From: JAQUGA01 sp964521105
Lineage (GTDB): Bacteria > Bacteroidota > Bacteroidia > Bacteroidales > WCHB1-69
Assembly (NCBI GenBank): GCA_964521105.1
Contig: CAZFPO010000025.1
Coordinates: 1 to 32,645 of the forward strand
DNA length: 32,645 bases
Reading direction: 5' to 3'
Position numbers and translations under genes: made by a program. The stretch's first letter is position 1, and each line of letters starts with the position of its first letter. This document shows positions 8,411 through 16,631 of the stretch, piece after piece. The notes under the pieces are model-generated. The model was not told where the DNA came from and ran no database searches. It was given only the letters and a program-made list of their open reading frames with translations.

Positions 8411-9406
8411 TTAAGGAACTTCAACAATATTTAAAATATCATTTATAATATTTGTAGTAGTTATATTTTCGGCTTCAGCTTCGTAAGTTAATCCAATTCT
8501 ATGACGCATTACATCAAAAGCAACCGCTCGCACATCCTCGGGAATAACATAACCTCTACGTTTAATAAAAGCATAAGCCTTTGATGCTAATGCCATATTA
8601 ATACTTGCACGTGGTGAAGCACCAAAACTTATCATGTTTTTATATTTATCTATTCGATATTTTTCGGGGAAACGAGTAGCAAATACAATATCAGTTATAT
8701 AATTTTCAACTTTCTCATCAAGATAAATTTTCTTAACTAAATCTCGAGCTTTTATTATTTCTTCTTTTGAAACAACTTGCGAAATTGCTTCAATTTGTGC
8801 ACCTGAATTTTGACGTAAAATTACTTTTTCCTCTTCTTTAGTAGGATATCCAATTATTACTTTAAGCATAAAACGGTCAACTTGAGCCTCGGGAAGTGGA
8901 TATGTACCCTCTTGTTCAATAGGATTTTGAGTTGCTAATACTAAGAAAGGTTCAGCCATTGGATAAGTATGCTCACCAATCGTTACTTGTCGTTCCTGCA
9001 TGGCTTCTAAAAGGGCACTTTGCACTTTTGCTGGGGCACGATTTATCTCATCTGCCAAAATAAAATTTGAAAAAATTGGACCTTTTTTAACTTTAAAATT
9101 TTCATCTTTCTGGCTGTAAATCATCGTTCCAACTAAATCGGCTGGAAGTAAATCGGGGGTAAACTGAATCCTACTAAAATCGGCTTTAATTGACTGAGCC
9201 AATGACTTAATAGCTAATGTTTTAGCCAAGCCTGGAACACCTTCAAGTAAAATATGACCATTCGATAATAAACCTATCAACAAACGCTCAACCATTTGCT
9301 TTTGACCAACAATTACTTTGTTCATTTCGCGAGTTAACAAATCAACAAAAGCACTTTCACGCTGAATAACTTCATTAAATTCTTTGATGTCGGTATATGT
9401 TTCCAT
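8411..9406 (-). CDS. moxR: MoxR-family AAA+ ATPase, first gene of Bat operon
   Basis: The 331-residue ATPase has Walker A GVPGLAKT (residues 56-63), Walker B ILADEINRAP (Asp119, Glu120), a sensor-1 Asn in LVLATQNPIEQEGTYPLPEA, and an arginine-rich C-terminal lid region. These match MoxR proteins, which act as chaperone-like ATPases in assembling or activating metal-dependent vWA protein complexes. It is the promoter-proximal gene: a TAAATTTG -7-like box lies on the minus strand at 9433-9440, leaving a leader of roughly 20 bases. Confidence 0.92.
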   Translation of the reverse strand: METYTDIKEFNEVIQRESAFVDLLTREMNKVIVGQKQMVERLLIGLLSNGHILLEGVPGLAKTLAIKSLAQSIKADFSRIQFTPDLLPADLVGTMIYSQKDENFKVKKGPIFSNFILADEINRAPAKVQSALLEAMQERQVTIGEHTYPMAEPFLVLATQNPIEQEGTYPLPEAQVDRFMLKVIIGYPTKEEEKVILRQNSGAQIEAISQVVSKEEIIKARDLVKKIYLDEKVENYITDIVFATRFPEKYRIDKYKNMISFGASPRASINMALASKAYAFIKRRGYVIPEDVRAVAFDVMRHRIGLTYEAEAENITTTNIINDILNIVEVP

Positions 9407-9432
9407 AAATTTTAAATTAAAAATTGTATGTA

Positions 9433-9440
9433 CAAATTTA
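9433..9440 (-). promoter_or_regulatory. Candidate -7 box for the moxR-bat operon
   Basis: The minus strand reads TAAATTTG, an exact match to the Bacteroidota -7 consensus TAnnTTTG, 26 bases upstream of the moxR ATG. I see no TTG at the -33 position. The rest of the 305-bp spacer 9407-9711 is AT-rich and shows no other gene. Confidence 0.4.
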
Positions 9441-9633
9441 TTTCAACATTACTTTGTTTATAATTTTTTGTCGTTAAAAAAAGTTAAGCTTCTTGTTAAT
9501 AATACTAAATAAATCTGCACATGTACTTAATTTTTAAGATATTACGTATTACATCACAAGCCGAATTAAAAATTAAATAAAATTGTTTAGCAAAAAAACA
9601 ATTAATTTATTTATAAAATGAGAAAAATCTTTT

Positions 9634-9641
9634 TATTTTTG
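9634..9641 (+). promoter_or_regulatory. Candidate -7 box for the beta-propeller gene
   Basis: TATTTTTG matches TAnnTTTG, 70 bases before the ATG at 9712. No -33 TTG at proper spacing is visible, and such boxes arise by chance in AT-rich DNA. Confidence 0.3.
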
Positions 9642-9711
9642 TGGATAAATGCTTTAATTTGCATAATAATTTAAGAAAACAAAAAGAAAACAGATAAATA
9701 ACACGAAGATT

Positions 9712-12678
9712 ATGAGAAGTATTAAACTAACGTTAAGCATTGTTGCTGTTTTTGCTACAGCAATTGTTATTTACAACATTTCAAATAATGTTAGTAAAAA
9801 ACAACACTATCAAGTAAGAACATTAACAGATCAAATTCATGCTCAAGGAATTAATGGTGCAATTCAGTGGTTAAATATGATGAAGGGCAATCCAGAAACC
9901 GGCGAAATATCAATCAAAGATATTTTAATGGCTCGACAAGAAATGCTTCGTTTTGCACAACAAAACACTAATAAAAACTTGGGTATTGTATGGAATGAAA
10001 TGGGACCCGATAACGTTGCTGGTCGTGTGAGAGCATTTTTAATCGATAAAAACAACGCTAACAAATTTTATGTTGGAGGTGTTGGTGGTGGTTTATGGGT
10101 TAGCAACACTGGTGGCAATACTTGGAATCGTGTTACTTCAATTTCAGACAATATTGCTATTTCAGCCATTGCTCAATCGCCAAGTGGAGTTATTTATGTT
10201 GGAACTGGCGAAGGATTAGCTCAACCAGGTGCTACTAATTTTAATACCGGTCAAATTGGTAATGGAATGTATAAATCAACCGATGGTATTAATTTCACAT
10301 CAATTGCTTCAACTGTTCCTGTATTTACAGCATTTGACGACAACGTTGAATGGTGTCTTATTAACAGAATAGCTTGTTCACCTAATAGCGAGCGAGTTTG
10401 GGCTGCAACAAATAAAGGGTTGAAATATAGTGATGATGAAGGTGCAACATGGACTAATGCAAAGCAAAATACGGGAACTAACACCATTAACCTTTCCGGT
10501 TATGGTTCGGATGTTAAAATTGCTTCAAATGGTAAAGTTTTATATTCTCAATTAGTATCATCAGGTGGTGGTAAAGCTGGTAAATTATATATTTCGGCTG
10601 ATGGTGATGCGAATAACTTTATTCAAAAAACAAATGGAACTATTTTACCCAGCGATATGGGACGAGTTGAAATTGCCGTTTCGCCTAATAATCCAAATTA
10701 TGTTTACCTTTGTTGTGCTTCTCAAGCAGGTGCATTATATAACATCTATCAATCTACCGATGGTGGTGACACATACAGAATTGTTGGACCAGGAGGTAGT
10801 GCAAGTTTAAATATTTTTGGCTCAAACAATCAAGGTTGGTATGATAATGTAATAGCAGTATTTCCAAATAATCCTAATAAAATAATTGTAGGAGGTATTG
10901 ATGCATGGATAGGTGAACAAGTTTCTCCAACTATGCCATTTTCATGGTCTCAAAAATCATTATGGTATGCCGATGACGATGTATCTGAAGATAATGATAT
11001 TTTTTACGTTCATGCCGACCATCATGTTTATCAATTCCACCCATCTGATCCAAACACTATATATATGGGCACTGATGGTGGTTTATGTAAAAGTATTGAT
11101 GGGGGAAACACTTTTATCCAACTTAATAGAGGGTTAAATATTACCCAATTTTATTCTGTTGCTTGTGCAAATAATCACCGTGTTATGGGTGGAACTCAAG
11201 ATAACGGCACTCAATATATTAGTTTAAGAGGCAATACACCTCAAAATGCAAAAAGTGTTCAAGGTGGTGATGGTGGTTATGCTGCTTTCTCTATTATTAA
11301 TTCAAAAGCGTTGTTTACATCTGTATATAATGGTAATGCTCGTAGATCACCCGATGAAGGTGATAATTACGAAGACGTTGATAAATTTTACTCAAAAAAA
11401 ATGCTTAATACTGCCGGTACAGCTCCTTCATTTACCGCTGCTTTTGTAACTCCAATTTATCATTGGGAAAGTATCAACGATGTTTTCACACCAGATTCAA
11501 TCACTTTTATTGCTGATAGAAATTATGTAGCTGGTGAATTAATACGTGGTAAAAGTAACAATAACCGTTACCCAATTCGTCATATTTTAACCAGTAACTT
11601 AAATCATGGCGACACTATTAAGCTTCAAGATAGAGCTCAATCAAAATTTTATTTAGGTATTTCAGGAGGCGTATGGATGACTCGCCAAGCATTAGTATTT
11701 GGAAAAACACCTCTTTGGTTAAATATTGCTACAATTGAAGGTATGGTTTCAACAATGAGTTCATGTAAAGATGGAAATTATCTGTTTGTTGGAACATATT
11801 CAGGGAATGTTTACCGTATTTCGGGTTTGAAAAATTATGCTGATTCTATTTATTTAGACGTTGCTAGTTCTCAATATGCATTAACTGTAACCAAAATTGC
11901 TAATTATCCAAATCGTACCATTACATCTGTTTCTGCAAATTGGTATGACCCTGACAAAGTTGTTGTTACTCTTGGTAACTTTGGAAACCAAACTTCTTAT
12001 ATCTATTATTCAGATGATGCTACGGCTGATGCTCCAACATTTGTTTCAAAACAAGGTAATTTACCAAAAATACCAGTATACTCCTCATTAATTGAAATGA
12101 ATCATAAAAAATATGTGATTATTGGAACCGAATATGGAATGTTTACTACCGAGGATATTACTGCATCTAATCCAACATGGACTGAAGAAAATGAAGGCAT
12201 TGGAGCTCGTGTTCCGGTATTTATGATTCGCCAGCAATCAAATTTTGCCAACCCAGATACCGGTGTTGCAATTGACCCAGACGGAAATTATGTATTAACA
12301 CTTTTCCCTGGTGTAACTAATACAGGATTTGTTTATATTGGTACTCATGGAAGAGGAATTTTCTACAACAGCAATTTCTTCTACCCTGCCGAATCAATCC
12401 GCGACAATACTGCCATTAGTGCATCATATATGAAAATTTTCCCAAATCCTGCAAACGATTATACTAATGTTTCATTTACAATTCAAACAATTGATAATGT
12501 TAGAATTAGAATTTTCGATCTAAAAGGAACAATCATTCGTGATATTGATTTAGGAACTTTAAATATTGGGCAATATCAACAATACATCGATTGCTCCGAT
12601 TTATCTGTTGGAACATACATAGTAAATGTTCGTGGAAATAAAACAAATTTCTCTTCAAAATTTATTATTCATAAATAA
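9712..12678 (+). CDS. T9SS-secreted Asp-box (BNR/sortilin-like) beta-propeller protein
   Basis: The 988-residue protein starts with a signal/anchor-like segment (about 4-22). WNEMGPDNVAGRVRAF near residue 94 is typical of secreted Bacteroidota propeller proteins. At least five Asp-box motifs follow (SNTGGNTW, SDDEGATW, STDGGDTY, SIDGGNTF, SPDEGDNY), pointing to one or two beta-propellers of the sortilin/BNR class. The last 85 or so residues (from MKIFPNPANDYTNVSF to SSKFIIHK) form a type A T9SS sorting domain, so it is expected to cross the outer membrane and be released or attached to the surface. No catalytic signature (sialidase, xyloglucanase) is convincing, so an enzymatic role is not assigned. 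A strong terminator follows immediately. Confidence 0.85.
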   Translation: MRSIKLTLSIVAVFATAIVIYNISNNVSKKQHYQVRTLTDQIHAQGINGAIQWLNMMKGNPETGEISIKDILMARQEMLRFAQQNTNKNLGIVWNEMGPDNVAGRVRAFLIDKNNANKFYVGGVGGGLWVSNTGGNTWNRVTSISDNIAISAIAQSPSGVIYVGTGEGLAQPGATNFNTGQIGNGMYKSTDGINFTSIASTVPVFTAFDDNVEWCLINRIACSPNSERVWAATNKGLKYSDDEGATWTNAKQNTGTNTINLSGYGSDVKIASNGKVLYSQLVSSGGGKAGKLYISADGDANNFIQKTNGTILPSDMGRVEIAVSPNNPNYVYLCCASQAGALYNIYQSTDGGDTYRIVGPGGSASLNIFGSNNQGWYDNVIAVFPNNPNKIIVGGIDAWIGEQVSPTMPFSWSQKSLWYADDDVSEDNDIFYVHADHHVYQFHPSDPNTIYMGTDGGLCKSIDGGNTFIQLNRGLNITQFYSVACANNHRVMGGTQDNGTQYISLRGNTPQNAKSVQGGDGGYAAFSIINSKALFTSVYNGNARRSPDEGDNYEDVDKFYSKKMLNTAGTAPSFTAAFVTPIYHWESINDVFTPDSITFIADRNYVAGELIRGKSNNNRYPIRHILTSNLNHGDTIKLQDRAQSKFYLGISGGVWMTRQALVFGKTPLWLNIATIEGMVSTMSSCKDGNYLFVGTYSGNVYRISGLKNYADSIYLDVASSQYALTVTKIANYPNRTITSVSANWYDPDKVVVTLGNFGNQTSYIYYSDDATADAPTFVSKQGNLPKIPVYSSLIEMNHKKYVIIGTEYGMFTTEDITASNPTWTEENEGIGARVPVFMIRQQSNFANPDTGVAIDPDGNYVLTLFPGVTNTGFVYIGTHGRGIFYNSNFFYPAESIRDNTAISASYMKIFPNPANDYTNVSFTIQTIDNVRIRIFDLKGTIIRDIDLGTLNIGQYQQYIDCSDLSVGTYIVNVRGNKTNFSSKFIIHK

Positions 12679-12691
12679 AAAATATTTTTCT

Positions 12692-12726
12692 AAAAAAGGA
12701 GTTCTATTTAGAGCTCCTTTTTTTTT
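12692..12726 (+). terminator. Rho-independent terminator after the beta-propeller gene
   Basis: A 13-bp stem (AAAAAAGGAGTTC with GAGCTCCTTTTTT, one G-U pair), a 6-base loop and a T run, starting 14 bases after the stop codon. Confidence 0.85.
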
Positions 12727-12740
12727 ATAAAAAATCCAAC

Positions 12741-13589
12741 ATGAAAAAAACAAATCTCATCATTATTTTAATTTCAATTGTAAGTGTATCATTTTCTCAA
12801 ACAAATACGCAGGAAAAGTTTGAAATATTTTTTAATAACAACTCAGCAATAATCGACAAATTGAGCGAAAATATCATATTAAAAAAAATCAAAACCGATT
12901 CAACTTCAATTATTACATCTGTAGTTATTGAAGCTCACTGTGATACTAAAGGCAGCAATGAACTTAACGATGCATTATCCCAAAAAAGAGCTTCATCGAT
13001 ATTATATTTTCTAACTTCCAATAGCATTAATCAATCGATTATTACACAATTTTCGTTTGGGAAAAGAAAATTAAAATATCCTATTGAAAATGATTCTTTA
13101 AATCGCAGAGCTGAAATCACTATCAACTATTTAAAAAAAGACATTAAAGCAAAGCATACCGAAATAGAAGTTAAACCAAATGAAATTGTAAAACAAATAT
13201 CAGATAATAAATTAACCGACAATACTAAACACATTGTTGATGCTAAAGTTGGAGAACTTATTGTTTTTGAGTCGATACAATTTTATCCAGGTCAAGCTGT
13301 CCCCCTTCCAAAATCGCTTGATGTGATGCAAGATATTGCAACTATTTTACTTGAAAATCCAACGATTGAAATTGAAATTCAAGGACATATTTGTTGTACA
13401 TCAACCGATGATGATAACATATCAACAAAAAGAGCAAAATGTGTTTATGATTATTTAGTCGAAAATGGAGTAAATAAAAATCGGCTGACTTATAAAGGTT
13501 ATGGTCGTTCCCGACCACGAACAGATGAGAGTACCTCCGAGCTTACTCAGATGAATCGTAGGGTTGAGATAAAAATCACCAAAAAATAA
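12741..13589 (+). CDS. Exported protein with two tandem OmpA-like domains
   Basis: The 282-residue protein has a signal peptide (about 1-19, ending SVSFSQ). A first OmpA-like domain (about 26-131) contains EAHCDTKGS, SQKRAS and NRRAEITI. A second OmpA-like domain (about 165-282) contains IEIQGHICCTS, STKRAK, YKGYGRSRP and NRRVEIKI. OmpA-like domains usually bind peptidoglycan through an Asp and an Arg. Domain 1 keeps both positions, while domain 2 has Cys-Cys where the Asp-containing turn is expected. There is no beta-barrel or TPR part. It starts 14 bases after the preceding terminator, so it may be expressed by read-through or from a promoter overlapping it. Confidence 0.85.
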   Translation: MKKTNLIIILISIVSVSFSQTNTQEKFEIFFNNNSAIIDKLSENIILKKIKTDSTSIITSVVIEAHCDTKGSNELNDALSQKRASSILYFLTSNSINQSIITQFSFGKRKLKYPIENDSLNRRAEITINYLKKDIKAKHTEIEVKPNEIVKQISDNKLTDNTKHIVDAKVGELIVFESIQFYPGQAVPLPKSLDVMQDIATILLENPTIEIEIQGHICCTSTDDDNISTKRAKCVYDYLVENGVNKNRLTYKGYGRSRPRTDESTSELTQMNRRVEIKITKK

Positions 13590-13607
13590 GCTCATAAGAG
13601 AAAAATA

Positions 13608-13646
13608 AAAATGGCTACCATAAATTATTAAGATAGCCATTTTGGT
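13608..13646. terminator. Bidirectional terminator between converging genes
   Basis: AAAATGGCTA (13608-13617) pairs with TAGCCATTTT (13634-13643) around a 16-base loop, between the stops of the OmpA-like gene (plus) and the sorting-domain gene (minus). A/T tracts on both sides could serve either direction. Confidence 0.75.
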
Positions 13647-13661
13647 TTTTCTCAACTGCTT

Positions 13662-14744
13662 CTACCTACTTCTATATAATATAACTTGCCCTGTTTGTTC
13701 TCTAACTTTATCCATAGCATCTTTGTAACGAATCACATAAAAGTACGCACCTTCTTCTATTTGTGAACCATTTATTTTACCATCCCAGCCAAAATTAATA
13801 TCTCGTGATTCAAATACTTTTTTACCTGAGCGGGTAAAAACCATCATTTCGTAATCGCTGATATTTCCGTTATATACTGCTTTAAATTCGTCATTTAATC
13901 CATCACCATCGGGAGTGAAAGCAGTTGGCATATATATTTGGAAACAATCTACCACTTGAACAAATACTTTAATTGTAGTATCATTTCCTTCGCTATTTGT
14001 AACACGAGCCGAAAAAACAGCCGATTCGCTAGGCTCAACATATATTTGATTCGCATTACTTCCATTACTCCAAATTACACTTGAAGCACCACCAACCGAC
14101 AAGTTGACACCAGTCCAACGACAAATTATAGTATCATGAGTTACAACTATAGGGATAACATTTTTGATTGTTCGTGAAGGATTATTTTCTTTAATATTTT
14201 TTGGTAAATTTTCAGTTTGATTTGATGTATTTGAATTTACAGGTGCTTTAGTTTCTGCAATTTCAGGCTTGTGAACTGCAACAACCTCATTTTTAGTTGA
14301 GTTGTTTACATCATTATTCAATATTGAATTAGTGCTTTTGGGAATATAATTATTTGTATTGCTTGTTTCTTCTGAAATATTTGAAACACTATTATGATTT
14401 TTATTAAGAGGTAATTGGTCATTATTGGTAATGGAGTTGTTTTCAATCGTATTATTTTGATTTACTTGGTTTGAAACAGGAGGAGTAACTACATTTTTAT
14501 CAGCAATTTTATCATTAATTTTATCTTCGTTCAAATAATTATAAGCCACAATAGCAATTGTAGTAATGGCCACAACTGCTGCTGTACCAATAATATATTT
14601 AAAAGGATTAAATCCAGCTTGTTTGTTGAATTTAATTAAATCGGGATTGTTTTGGATGTTTTCCCAAACTTGATTACCCGGTTCTTCGGAATAATCATAA
14701 AGCTTTTCTTTGAAAACTTCACCAATTGTTTTACCTGATTCCAT
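13662..14744 (-). CDS. Putative anti-sigma factor with Ig-like and T9SS type B sorting domains
   Basis: The 360-residue protein has no cleavable signal peptide. The order is: a short N-terminal region (1-49) with FKEKLYDYSEEPGNQVWENI, which resembles the F..KL...P...VW..I pattern seen in many Bacteroidota membrane proteins beside sigma factors; one membrane helix (about 50-69); a long Asn/Ser/Thr-rich linker (about 70-195); an Ig/PKD-like segment (about 203-266); and a C-terminal gliding-motility-type (type B) domain (about 267-360) with FTPDGDGLNDEF, FTRSGKKVFES, GWDGKING and GAYFYVIRYKD. It starts 11 bases after the sigma factor stop. I infer an inner-membrane anti-sigma factor whose periplasmic end carries a T9SS signal. 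It could instead be a surface protein with an atypical start. Confidence 0.65.
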   Translation of the reverse strand: MESGKTIGEVFKEKLYDYSEEPGNQVWENIQNNPDLIKFNKQAGFNPFKYIIGTAAVVAITTIAIVAYNYLNEDKINDKIADKNVVTPPVSNQVNQNNTIENNSITNNDQLPLNKNHNSVSNISEETSNTNNYIPKSTNSILNNDVNNSTKNEVVAVHKPEIAETKAPVNSNTSNQTENLPKNIKENNPSRTIKNVIPIVVTHDTIICRWTGVNLSVGGASSVIWSNGSNANQIYVEPSESAVFSARVTNSEGNDTTIKVFVQVVDCFQIYMPTAFTPDGDGLNDEFKAVYNGNISDYEMMVFTRSGKKVFESRDINFGWDGKINGSQIEEGAYFYVIRYKDAMDKVREQTGQVILYRSR

Positions 14745-14755
14745 ATTTATTTTTG

Positions 14756-15334
14756 TTATAATTCAAGTCTTCTATTTTCGTATTTCTGTAATTCATTTAT
14801 TTTAATTTGCAAAGCTCTTCTAGCTTTAAGTAGTTGAGATTTAGATGTATTAATCGAAACGTTTAATGCATCGGCAATCTCTTTGTGAGAGTAGCCTTCA
14901 ATTTCGAACATGTTAAAAACTATTCGATAACCTGTGGGCAACTCTTCAATCATTTTTAGAAGCACCCTAGTGTTTAGCTTATCGTAATTATCGACTCGAA
15001 CATCCGGCACAACTTCACCAATTTCATCTATATTGGCATGATGAGCTGATTTTTGATTCGCTCGATAATGGTTTAAAGCAGTATTCACCATTATTCTTCT
15101 AACCCAGCCTTCCAAAGAACCATCTAGTCGGAAATTCTTCAAGTTCATAAAAACTTTTATAAAACCATCTTGAAGAATATCCTCTGCCTCTTCAACCGTG
15201 TCTGAGTAACGCATGCAAACACCTTTCATCATTGCTGCATAACGTTTGTATAGAGCCTGTTGAAACATCGGTTTCCCCTCCACACATCCTCTAACAAGTT
15301 CTTCCTCAGTCATATTTTGATTCGGCAGTTTCAT
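14756..15334 (-). CDS. ECF-type RNA polymerase sigma factor
   Basis: The 192-residue protein has sigma region 2 (about 28-95, with ILQDGFIKVFMNLKNFR and WVRRIMVNTALNHYR) and region 4 (about 124-180, with LPTGYRIVFNMFEIEGYSHK then the helix-turn-helix EIADALNVSINTSKSQLLKAR). The two-domain size and order are those of group 4 (ECF) factors. It is cotranscribed with the downstream membrane protein, the usual sigma/anti-sigma arrangement. A start at the second Met (residue 8) is also possible. An inverted repeat lies immediately upstream (15354-15382). Confidence 0.92.
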   Translation of the reverse strand: MKLPNQNMTEEELVRGCVEGKPMFQQALYKRYAAMMKGVCMRYSDTVEEAEDILQDGFIKVFMNLKNFRLDGSLEGWVRRIMVNTALNHYRANQKSAHHANIDEIGEVVPDVRVDNYDKLNTRVLLKMIEELPTGYRIVFNMFEIEGYSHKEIADALNVSINTSKSQLLKARRALQIKINELQKYENRRLEL

Positions 15335-15353
15335 ATCAAAGACAATAGTTTAT

Positions 15354-15382
15354 AAATTAAAGTTGTCTGATAACTTTAATTT
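15354..15382. promoter_or_regulatory. Perfect 11-bp inverted repeat before the sigma factor gene
   Basis: AAATTAAAGTT and AACTTTAATTT flank the 7-base centre GTCTGAT, filling most of the 49-bp spacer between the M16 protease stop and the sigma factor start. It could be an operator, a weak terminator or an mRNA hairpin. The stem is very AT-rich and lacks a strong T run. Confidence 0.5.
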
Positions 15383-15383
15383 G

Positions 15384-16625
15384 TTAATTTTTTTGTGATA
15401 TATAATATAATGTAGAAGAATTATCTTTGGTAAATAATTTATGAGAGACATTTTGTATTTGATCAATTGTAACACTTTGATAGCTCTCAATTTCATTATT
15501 AATTAAATCGATATTACCTAAACACTCGTAATAGGATAAGCCATAAGCAATATTTGAAATATCCATTTTTGAGTACATTAAAACCGAAATAATTTTATTT
15601 ATTACTTTTTCGAGTTCTTTTTCCGAAACTCTATTTATAATTAACTTACTAATTTCATTTTCGATTGAACTATTAGCATTTTCGAGGGTAGTATTTTGGG
15701 TTAATTTTCCGATAATATAAAATAATCCATTGTCGATACAACCCGATATAGCACTTGTAATTTCATTAAACAAACCCTGCTTTTTAAACAAATTTTGATA
15801 TAATCTGGACGAAGTACCATTTGCTAAAATATTTGCAAGAATTTCGCATGCGTAATAATCTTTATGTTTTCTATCAACCATGTGATATGTTTTATAAATT
15901 GCATTTGCTGGCACATTTCGATAAACACTTTGGCTTCTTTCGTTTGTTTGAATTGGTTCTACTGGCAAATCACGTTTATAATCAAAATTCGGCGAAATGC
16001 CTCCAAACCACTTTTCGGCTAAGCGAAACATTTCATCGGGCAAAACATTTCCAGCTATACAAATAATAGCTCGGTTTGGACGATAGTGCTTATAAAAGAA
16101 ATCCTTGACGTCTTCAATAGTTGAATTTTCGATATGTGAAATATCGATTCCGATAGGATTCCATCGATATGGGTGAACCTTATAGGCAAGTGGACTCATG
16201 AGTAACAACCAATCACCATAAGGTTTATTTAAATATGACTGTCGGTATTCTTCGGATACAACATTTTTTTGAATTTCGAGGGATTTTTCGGAAAATGCCA
16301 ATTGATTCATTCTGTCCGATTCGAGCCAAAAAGCTGTTTCAATATTAATGGCGGGTAAAGTAATATAATAATTTGTAATATCTTTTGTAGTAAAAGCATT
16401 ATTTGTACCGCCAACATCTTGAACGTGGGTATCAAATTTTGGAATATTTAAAGAACCCTCGAACATTAAATGCTCAAAAAGATGAGCAAAACCTGTTTTA
16501 TTTGGGTATTCATCTCTAGAACCTACATCATATAAAATATTAAACGTAGCTAATGGAGTATTTACATTTCGATGAACAATTACGGTAAGCCCATTGGATA
16601 ATTTAGTTTTTTGATATTGTATCAT
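15384..16625 (-). CDS. M16 family zinc metalloprotease
   Basis: The 413-residue protein has the inverted zinc motif HLFEH (His48, Glu51, His52) within GFAHLFEHLMFEG, and a downstream acidic cluster VVSEEYRQSY that should hold the third zinc ligand. VGSRDEYPNKTG and NAFTTKDITNYY are also typical. Two M16 half-domains fill the length, as in the single-chain processing-peptidase-like (PqqL/YmxG) members. There is no signal peptide, so it is probably cytoplasmic. The start lies 6 bases after the stop of the channel gene. The substrate is not predictable from sequence. Confidence 0.92.
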   Translation of the reverse strand: MIQYQKTKLSNGLTVIVHRNVNTPLATFNILYDVGSRDEYPNKTGFAHLFEHLMFEGSLNIPKFDTHVQDVGGTNNAFTTKDITNYYITLPAINIETAFWLESDRMNQLAFSEKSLEIQKNVVSEEYRQSYLNKPYGDWLLLMSPLAYKVHPYRWNPIGIDISHIENSTIEDVKDFFYKHYRPNRAIICIAGNVLPDEMFRLAEKWFGGISPNFDYKRDLPVEPIQTNERSQSVYRNVPANAIYKTYHMVDRKHKDYYACEILANILANGTSSRLYQNLFKKQGLFNEITSAISGCIDNGLFYIIGKLTQNTTLENANSSIENEISKLIINRVSEKELEKVINKIISVLMYSKMDISNIAYGLSYYECLGNIDLINNEIESYQSVTIDQIQNVSHKLFTKDNSSTLYYISQKN

Positions 16626-16631
16626 ACAAAT

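Noticed and set aside
9712..12678. Assignment of the beta-propeller protein as a sialidase or xyloglucanase
   Set aside because: Asp-boxes are structural and shared by many non-enzymes, and no catalytic residue pattern could be confirmed by eye.
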